From: an uncultured Pseudomonadales bacterium
GTDB lineage: Bacteria > Pseudomonadota > Gammaproteobacteria > Pseudomonadales > Cellvibrionaceae
NCBI GenBank assembly: GCA_938048505.1
Contig: CALIUX010000186.1
Span: 1-9,754 of the forward strand
Direction of reading: 5' to 3'
DNA: 9,754 bases
In this document: piece after piece, positions 5,686 to 9,754 of the stretch
How positions within the stretch are numbered: the stretch's first letter is position 1
Layout: every line of letters begins with the position of its first letter
The notes under the pieces: model-generated
The model's database searches: none
What the model was told of the DNA's origin: nothing
The model's input: only the letters and a program-made list of their open reading frames with translations
Translations under genes and position numbers: made by a program

Positions 5686-8148
5686 TTACCACTCAAACCG
5701 TATGCCGAATAAAGGGAAAGATTCGCCTTCTTCAACGGCATCTAACCCTGTTCGTTCGTTAAAGTCGGCACTGCTGGGGTTGTCTGCGCCTAGTAGATTG
5801 ATGACATCAATAAAGCTAATCATATCGATCCCTCCAAAAGAGCGCCGGTAGTCTACGCGAATATTAATGCTACTAAAGCTGTCATAGCGATCGATATTTT
5901 GTGTTGTAAACTCTTTTGAAAAGCGCAGGGGTTGGCCATCGCCCAAGACGTTTTCATGAATGATGGAATCATCAAATAAACGCCCAGATGCCCATTTCAT
6001 ACGCCCTGAAATCTTCCAGCGTTCGTTGATTTCCCATATGCCGCCTAGTGTGAATGCGTGGGGTCGGCTAAAGTCGGCTTCATACTCTTGACCCGAAGGG
6101 GAGTCTTTGAGCTGCGTATCATTATAGGAGTAGGTTGCGCTGGCTGACCAACCTTGCTTAAAGCGTCTTACTAGCGCGGTATCGACACCCAATGCGCGAC
6201 CTTCACCGTCATTATTGAAGGTTTGGTTAACGCCGTCTTGCTCAACCACTAGATCCGTTAGTCTTTGGTAATAAGGCTCGATGAGTATATTGAGGTTGTC
6301 GTTGAGAAAGTACTTCATGCCAATACTGAGCTGATCATTTTTTTCGAATGCTAAATTAGCGTTGCTTGGGTCGCGTGCCACATCACCTAAAAAAGGGTTT
6401 TGCAAATAGCGGCCAGCAATCGCGGTGATATGTAGCTTTTTAGAGAAACGATAAGAGCTGCTAAAACGCGGGGAAACGGCACGGTCATCGGTAATGTTGT
6501 AGGCATCAAAGCGTAATCCAAAGCGAATATCCCAGGCGTCGCCTTCAATCACTTGGTCACCATAGAAGGCGTAAGTGATATCTTTTATTTGATAGCGTGT
6601 ATTCACTTGTTCTGGAGTGAATTCAATATATTTTTGATCCGGGTTAGGCCGAAAATCATTTTGGTTGTATTCGTAGCGAATCCAGTTGTTATCTAACGTC
6701 AATGCAAAGTCGAGATCCAATTGCGTTAAACGTAGACCTGAAGTGAAGCGACCTAAGGTGTTATCTTGACTGTAATCGAGGCGTAATCCGATCTCGGTTT
6801 CATCGCGCTTTGATTGGGTAATCGGGAAGCGTGTTGGAATAGCGTTAAGGCTCAATGTCTCAGATAGATCGACCCCTTCTGTACTATAAGGCTGAACTTC
6901 GCCAGTTGTAGCGCTTTCTGAAAAATTGCGATGATAGAACTGCTGAGTGAGCTCGCCGCTATCGCCAATGAGACGAGTCCATGTCAGTGCGAGTAATGTA
7001 TTGTCTGATTCACTTTCAATGAGTTCTAGGTTTTCGTAGTTGCCGGGGTCATCTTCATCAGAGGCCAGTGCGTGGGTGATATCGCGACTGAAGGATTCTG
7101 GCGCATAAATGGCTAAAAATTTTATGGTATCTCCGTTTGATGTGTCTGTGCGTGTTTTCAATATCACATCTGTGAGTTTGGGGTCGCCAATATCATCAAT
7201 ACCAATCGTGTCAAAAACGCGCCCAAAATCCAGTTGTCTCGCAGAAAACAGCAATGTGGTGTCATCATGAATACGGCTGGGCCCGTCATAGCCTACTTCA
7301 AGACCCGCGACATCTATCCGCGCAGTATATGAGGCTGTCTCAGGGTTGCCTTCTGCTACATCAAGCTTAAGTAATGACCCCGCTTTACCGCCATAAGCTG
7401 CGTGCCATCCGCCAGGTTGAAATTCGGCATTACCAATGATATTTGGAGCAAAAACCGAGTAACGCCCACCACCTTCTACTTCATCCAACTCACCAAAACT
7501 ATCGCTAAAATGCACAACGTTGGCAAAGGGAATACCGTCAACCAAAATCAAATTATCCCGTGGGCCATTCCCTCTTACGGTAAAACCAGAAAACTCGCCA
7601 TCAGAAAATAAACCGGGTAAACCATCTAGTGCTCGCAACACATCGCCGCCACTGCCTGCAGCACTACGCAGTGCTTCGCGTGTGAGGTAGCTGGTACTCA
7701 CACTGCCCGAGCTGATGTTGCCCACGGATGTCCCAATGACAAGCACTTCTTCAATATTTTCGCGGCGTTTAGGCATAGTGAGTGAAACAGGCGTGCTTTT
7801 GTTTTTAATCAAACGCACGCTCGGTAAACTTAAGGTCTGATAACCTTCACGCTCAACGACGATTTCATATAGTCCCTCATTGAGCATGTTAAGCGCTGCT
7901 TGCCCTTGACCATCTGTTGTGAGGGTTTGCTTTTTGCCGTCACGATCAACCACTGTAACAATGGCCTGATTAAGTGGTCGCTGGGTTTGTTGATCTTTTA
8001 GTGTGATATTTAATTTTGACGATTCAGCATAAGCCTTTGGAAGCAGCGCTAAAGAGCAGAATGCCACGATTCCCAGAACGATTAACCTGTATGCAAAGAT
8101 ACAAGTAGCGATTGTTGTTATCATCGATCTAAGTGCGCTTGTTTGCAT
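5686..8148 (-). CDS. TonB-dependent outer-membrane receptor with CarboxypepD_reg-like domain
   Basis: The 820-aa product is an outer-membrane active transporter energised by TonB-ExbBD. Using the ATG at 8148, residues 1-41 form a signal peptide ending A-Y-A, with predicted cleavage before E42. Residues about 45-125 resemble a carboxypeptidase regulatory-like beta domain (D-x-x-T-x-x-P-L-N-x-A then T-D-x-x-G). I133-EEVLVIGT is a TonB-box-like segment, the plug follows (GLPGLFSDGEFSGFTVRG and LILVDGIPF), and the rest is barrel, ending in the aromatic F-E-W expected for outer-membrane assembly. The frame extends to a TTG at 8163, but GAGAAG is well spaced before the ATG, so I choose 8148; an ATG at 8124 is also possible. 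The motifs W-H-A-A-Y-G-G-K-A-G and S-A-R near the plug-barrel border recall receptors common in Bacteroidetes. The substrate is unknown; no siderophore, heme or cobalamin genes are adjacent. Confidence 0.93.
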   Translation of the reverse strand: MQTSALRSMITTIATCIFAYRLIVLGIVAFCSLALLPKAYAESSKLNITLKDQQTQRPLNQAIVTVVDRDGKKQTLTTDGQGQAALNMLNEGLYEIVVEREGYQTLSLPSVRLIKNKSTPVSLTMPKRRENIEEVLVIGTSVGNISSGSVSTSYLTREALRSAAGSGGDVLRALDGLPGLFSDGEFSGFTVRGNGPRDNLILVDGIPFANVVHFSDSFGELDEVEGGGRYSVFAPNIIGNAEFQPGGWHAAYGGKAGSLLKLDVAEGNPETASYTARIDVAGLEVGYDGPSRIHDDTTLLFSARQLDFGRVFDTIGIDDIGDPKLTDVILKTRTDTSNGDTIKFLAIYAPESFSRDITHALASDEDDPGNYENLELIESESDNTLLALTWTRLIGDSGELTQQFYHRNFSESATTGEVQPYSTEGVDLSETLSLNAIPTRFPITQSKRDETEIGLRLDYSQDNTLGRFTSGLRLTQLDLDFALTLDNNWIRYEYNQNDFRPNPDQKYIEFTPEQVNTRYQIKDITYAFYGDQVIEGDAWDIRFGLRFDAYNITDDRAVSPRFSSSYRFSKKLHITAIAGRYLQNPFLGDVARDPSNANLAFEKNDQLSIGMKYFLNDNLNILIEPYYQRLTDLVVEQDGVNQTFNNDGEGRALGVDTALVRRFKQGWSASATYSYNDTQLKDSPSGQEYEADFSRPHAFTLGGIWEINERWKISGRMKWASGRLFDDSIIHENVLGDGQPLRFSKEFTTQNIDRYDSFSSINIRVDYRRSFGGIDMISFIDVINLLGADNPSSADFNERTGLDAVEEGESFPLFGIRFEW

Positions 8149-8273
8149 AGTACTTCTCGTCAAATAAGTGTAGTGGAATAGTTATGCGGAATAATTGTAG
8201 TGAAATAGCTGTAGTGAAATAGTTGTAGTGAAATAGTTGAAGCGAATAGTCTTGCTGAATAGATAGGGTGAAT
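8149..8273 (-). repeat. Degenerate 13-14 bp tandem repeat in the receptor leader
   Basis: Coding-strand units, in order: ATTCACCCTATCT (8273-8261), ATTCAGCAAGACT, ATTCGCTTCAACT, ATTTCACTACAACT (8234-8221), ATTTCACTACAGCT, ATTTCACTACAATT, ATTCCGCATAACT and ATTCCACTACACTT (8179-8166). All eight abut without gaps at 13 or 14 bases. They are followed by ATTTGACGAGAAGTACT (8165-8149), which begins like a unit, carries the Shine-Dalgarno sequence GAGAAG and touches the ATG. The central three units are nearly identical and the outer ones diverge, as expected for slippage followed by mutation. A solitary matching unit, ATTCTGCTCCAACT, lies upstream at 8345-8332. The array is non-coding; its role is unknown. 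Confidence 0.87.
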
Positions 8274-8600
8274 TCAACCGTATTGCGGCTCAGTAACTGT
8301 TATTCATCAATTACTGGGAGATCAGCGCATTAGTTGGAGCAGAATAAACGTTATGCTTAACTCTGTCTGGCGCGTTGCCTTGTAAATGTATGAATTGCAG
8401 GCTTTTTACATGAACGGTAAGGTTTGTGGTGTTTATTTGATGGTGTCATCTGCATCAGTCAGTCACGTATCGGCATCTTGATGAGTATTACGGTGTCTTT
8501 GTCTTTATAGGTTTCTCTAATAGGGAATTTTTATGCTGATTCGTCAATCTGTGCTGGGGTTAGCCCCTTTACAGCGCAGCCTAATTATTGTGACTCTTAC
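8274..8600. other. Non-coding stretch upstream of the receptor array
   Basis: With the array, this makes a 452-base gap between the receptor and the MFS gene. It holds one solitary repeat unit (8332-8345), an 8-bp stem CTCAGTAA / TTACTGGG (8289-8296 and 8311-8318, one T-G pair), and a GGGG-ttag-CCCC hairpin near 8557-8568. I see no Fur box, no cobalamin or TPP riboswitch motifs, and no clear terminator for the MFS gene. A 23-codon plus-strand frame (8533-8604) preceded by GGGA is the only small ORF of note; it overlaps the MFS stop codon and is treated as a low-grade finding. The receptor promoter is probably here but cannot be placed. Confidence 0.5.
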
Positions 8601-9728
8601 TTAAGTCTTGAGCAAAATAAAAGTGAGCGGGAGTAAACCTATAATGGCCAGCCATTGAATACCAATCCAACCTAGGCTATACAAGGCAAGTCCTGCGCCT
8701 AGGCTAACGACGGCTTGAATGCTAAATACCCATGTATCATGAGTGCCTCTAAACTTCTCATTTGGATGTTGGGCGGCAAGATGGCTTCCAACAGTGAAGA
8801 GAAAGTTCCAGCCAATACCCAAAAGAATCAATCCTATTGCATAGTTATGTAAATCATAACCTTGAAGCGTAAAAATAAAGACGCCAGCATACAACCCCAT
8901 ACCGGCCCACAATATCTTTTTATTACCAAAGGTTTTAATCAAATGCCCGGTAAATAAAGAGGGTAAAAACATGGCAAGAATATGCCACTGAATAACCGAC
9001 TTGGTATGTGCCAGAGTATGCCCATGATGTTCATGCATACTGACAGGTGTTGCAGTCATGATAAAACTCATAATGCCATAAGCCGTTACAGAGGCCGCAA
9101 TGGCGAGCTTGCCAATAGAGTGTGATTGTATCGTTTTTGCGTGAGACGTTTCGTTAAAAGTGGGTTTGGGTAAAGCAATAACAATCAATGCGGCAATGAA
9201 CTGGAGCACGCACATGACGGCAAAACCTGTTGTATAGGGTATGTCTTGTGGTAACCCATTGAGCATAGCCACTTCAGGCCCCAATAGTGCGGCCACGACG
9301 CCACCTAGCATAAAGATTGAAATGGCAATGGGGGTTTGTGTAGCTTTATTGGATAAGTAATGTGTTGTGACAAAGCGCATTTGCTGGGCGCAAGCGGCTG
9401 TTGTGCCAATAAGGAACATTGCTAACAACCAAAAACTAAAAGATTCTAGTGCAAGTGCTGTAATGGCCAGAATGTTGGCGCAGAGGCTCATTGTGGTGGC
9501 AAGGAGAAACACCTGTTTAAAGCCCACCTTTTGAATAAGATGGTTAGCAAAAAAAGCCATGGACGCAAGTCCGATGACCATCGCTGCCAAAGGTAATGTG
9601 GCCAGTGCCGGAAAAGGACTTAACTGACTGCCGACGAGGCCACCAATTAAAACAGCTAGCGGCGTTCCAGAAAGTAATAAAGCAGAGCAAAGTGACAGCC
9701 AGTAAACGGCAGATGGCAACGAAAACAT
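8601..9728 (-). CDS. MFS transporter, 12 predicted helices
   Basis: The 375-aa product is strongly hydrophobic, with about twelve membrane segments arranged as six plus six around a polar central loop (about 187-206), the usual layout of a major facilitator superfamily permease of the inner membrane. A G-F-K-type short loop after helix 2 (residues 62-72, NHLIQKVGFK) corresponds to the MFS motif A region. After helix 7 comes the histidine-rich T225-ATPVSMHEHHGH followed by VIQWH, a region I believe is conserved in a subgroup that includes RfnT-like riboflavin transporters; that similarity is from memory and the substrate is not established. AAAGG precedes the ATG at normal spacing. The gene is complete, and only 26 bases of upstream sequence are in the window. 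It is the nearest upstream neighbour of the receptor gene, same strand, but 452 bases away, so a shared import pathway is only a possibility. Confidence 0.88.
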   Translation of the reverse strand: MFSLPSAVYWLSLCSALLLSGTPLAVLIGGLVGSQLSPFPALATLPLAAMVIGLASMAFFANHLIQKVGFKQVFLLATTMSLCANILAITALALESFSFWLLAMFLIGTTAACAQQMRFVTTHYLSNKATQTPIAISIFMLGGVVAALLGPEVAMLNGLPQDIPYTTGFAVMCVLQFIAALIVIALPKPTFNETSHAKTIQSHSIGKLAIAASVTAYGIMSFIMTATPVSMHEHHGHTLAHTKSVIQWHILAMFLPSLFTGHLIKTFGNKKILWAGMGLYAGVFIFTLQGYDLHNYAIGLILLGIGWNFLFTVGSHLAAQHPNEKFRGTHDTWVFSIQAVVSLGAGLALYSLGWIGIQWLAIIGLLPLTFILLKT

Positions 9729-9754
9729 ATTGAGCCTTTGGGTTGCTTAAGAAA

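Noticed and set aside
8149..8163. TTG start of the receptor at 8163
   Set aside because: There is no ribosome binding site before it, whereas GAGAAG is well placed before the ATG at 8148.
8274..8600. Cobalamin or TPP riboswitch upstream of the receptor
   Set aside because: None of the conserved core motifs of these classes could be found on the minus strand.

Overview
The window looks like part of a gammaproteobacterial chromosome, probably marine. GC content is moderate, and the order aroQ-accB-accC-prmA-(DUF3426 zinc-ribbon gene) is, from memory, the order found in Pseudomonas and related gammaproteobacteria, where dusB, fis and purH usually follow. Every gene I can support is on the minus strand, so transcription runs from high to low coordinates. 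This assignment rests on gene order and protein motifs only, not on a search.

Layout in the direction of transcription: (1) a 12-helix MFS transporter (9728-8601); (2) a 452-base gap carrying an array of degenerate 13-14 bp repeats that runs into the ribosome binding site of the next gene; (3) a large TonB-dependent outer-membrane receptor with an N-terminal carboxypeptidase-regulatory-like domain (8148-5686), followed by a hairpin; (4) a long-form FabH-like beta-ketoacyl-ACP synthase III (5391-4279), followed by a strong hairpin at 4168-4200; (5) aroQ, type II dehydroquinase (3876-3424), with a candidate promoter and a dyad-rich leader; (6) accB and accC (3219-1391), a tight pair encoding the biotin carrier and biotin carboxylase of acetyl-CoA carboxylase, with a dyad over the candidate promoter; (7) a convincing intrinsic terminator, then prmA (1115-225), whose leader is almost filled by a second 13 bp repeat array; (8) the 5' part of a DUF3426 zinc-ribbon gene (180 to beyond the window edge).

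Functionally this is mostly housekeeping: AccB and AccC supply malonyl-CoA, AroQ acts in the shikimate pathway and PrmA methylates ribosomal protein L11. The FabH-like enzyme uses malonyl-ACP and lies next to the acetyl-CoA carboxylase genes, but it is not in an obvious operon with them. The receptor and the MFS protein are accessory transport functions with unknown substrates.

The most unusual signal is non-coding. The 5' leaders of prmA and of the receptor gene, about 7 kb apart and unrelated in function, each hold a degenerate 13-14 bp tandem repeat with a similar coding-strand consensus (roughly A-TTT-GCT-CAAC-C/T). In both, the last degenerate unit contains the GAGAA Shine-Dalgarno sequence. 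I do not recognise this arrangement as a named element. I see no defence system, CRISPR, insertion sequence, tRNA or rRNA.
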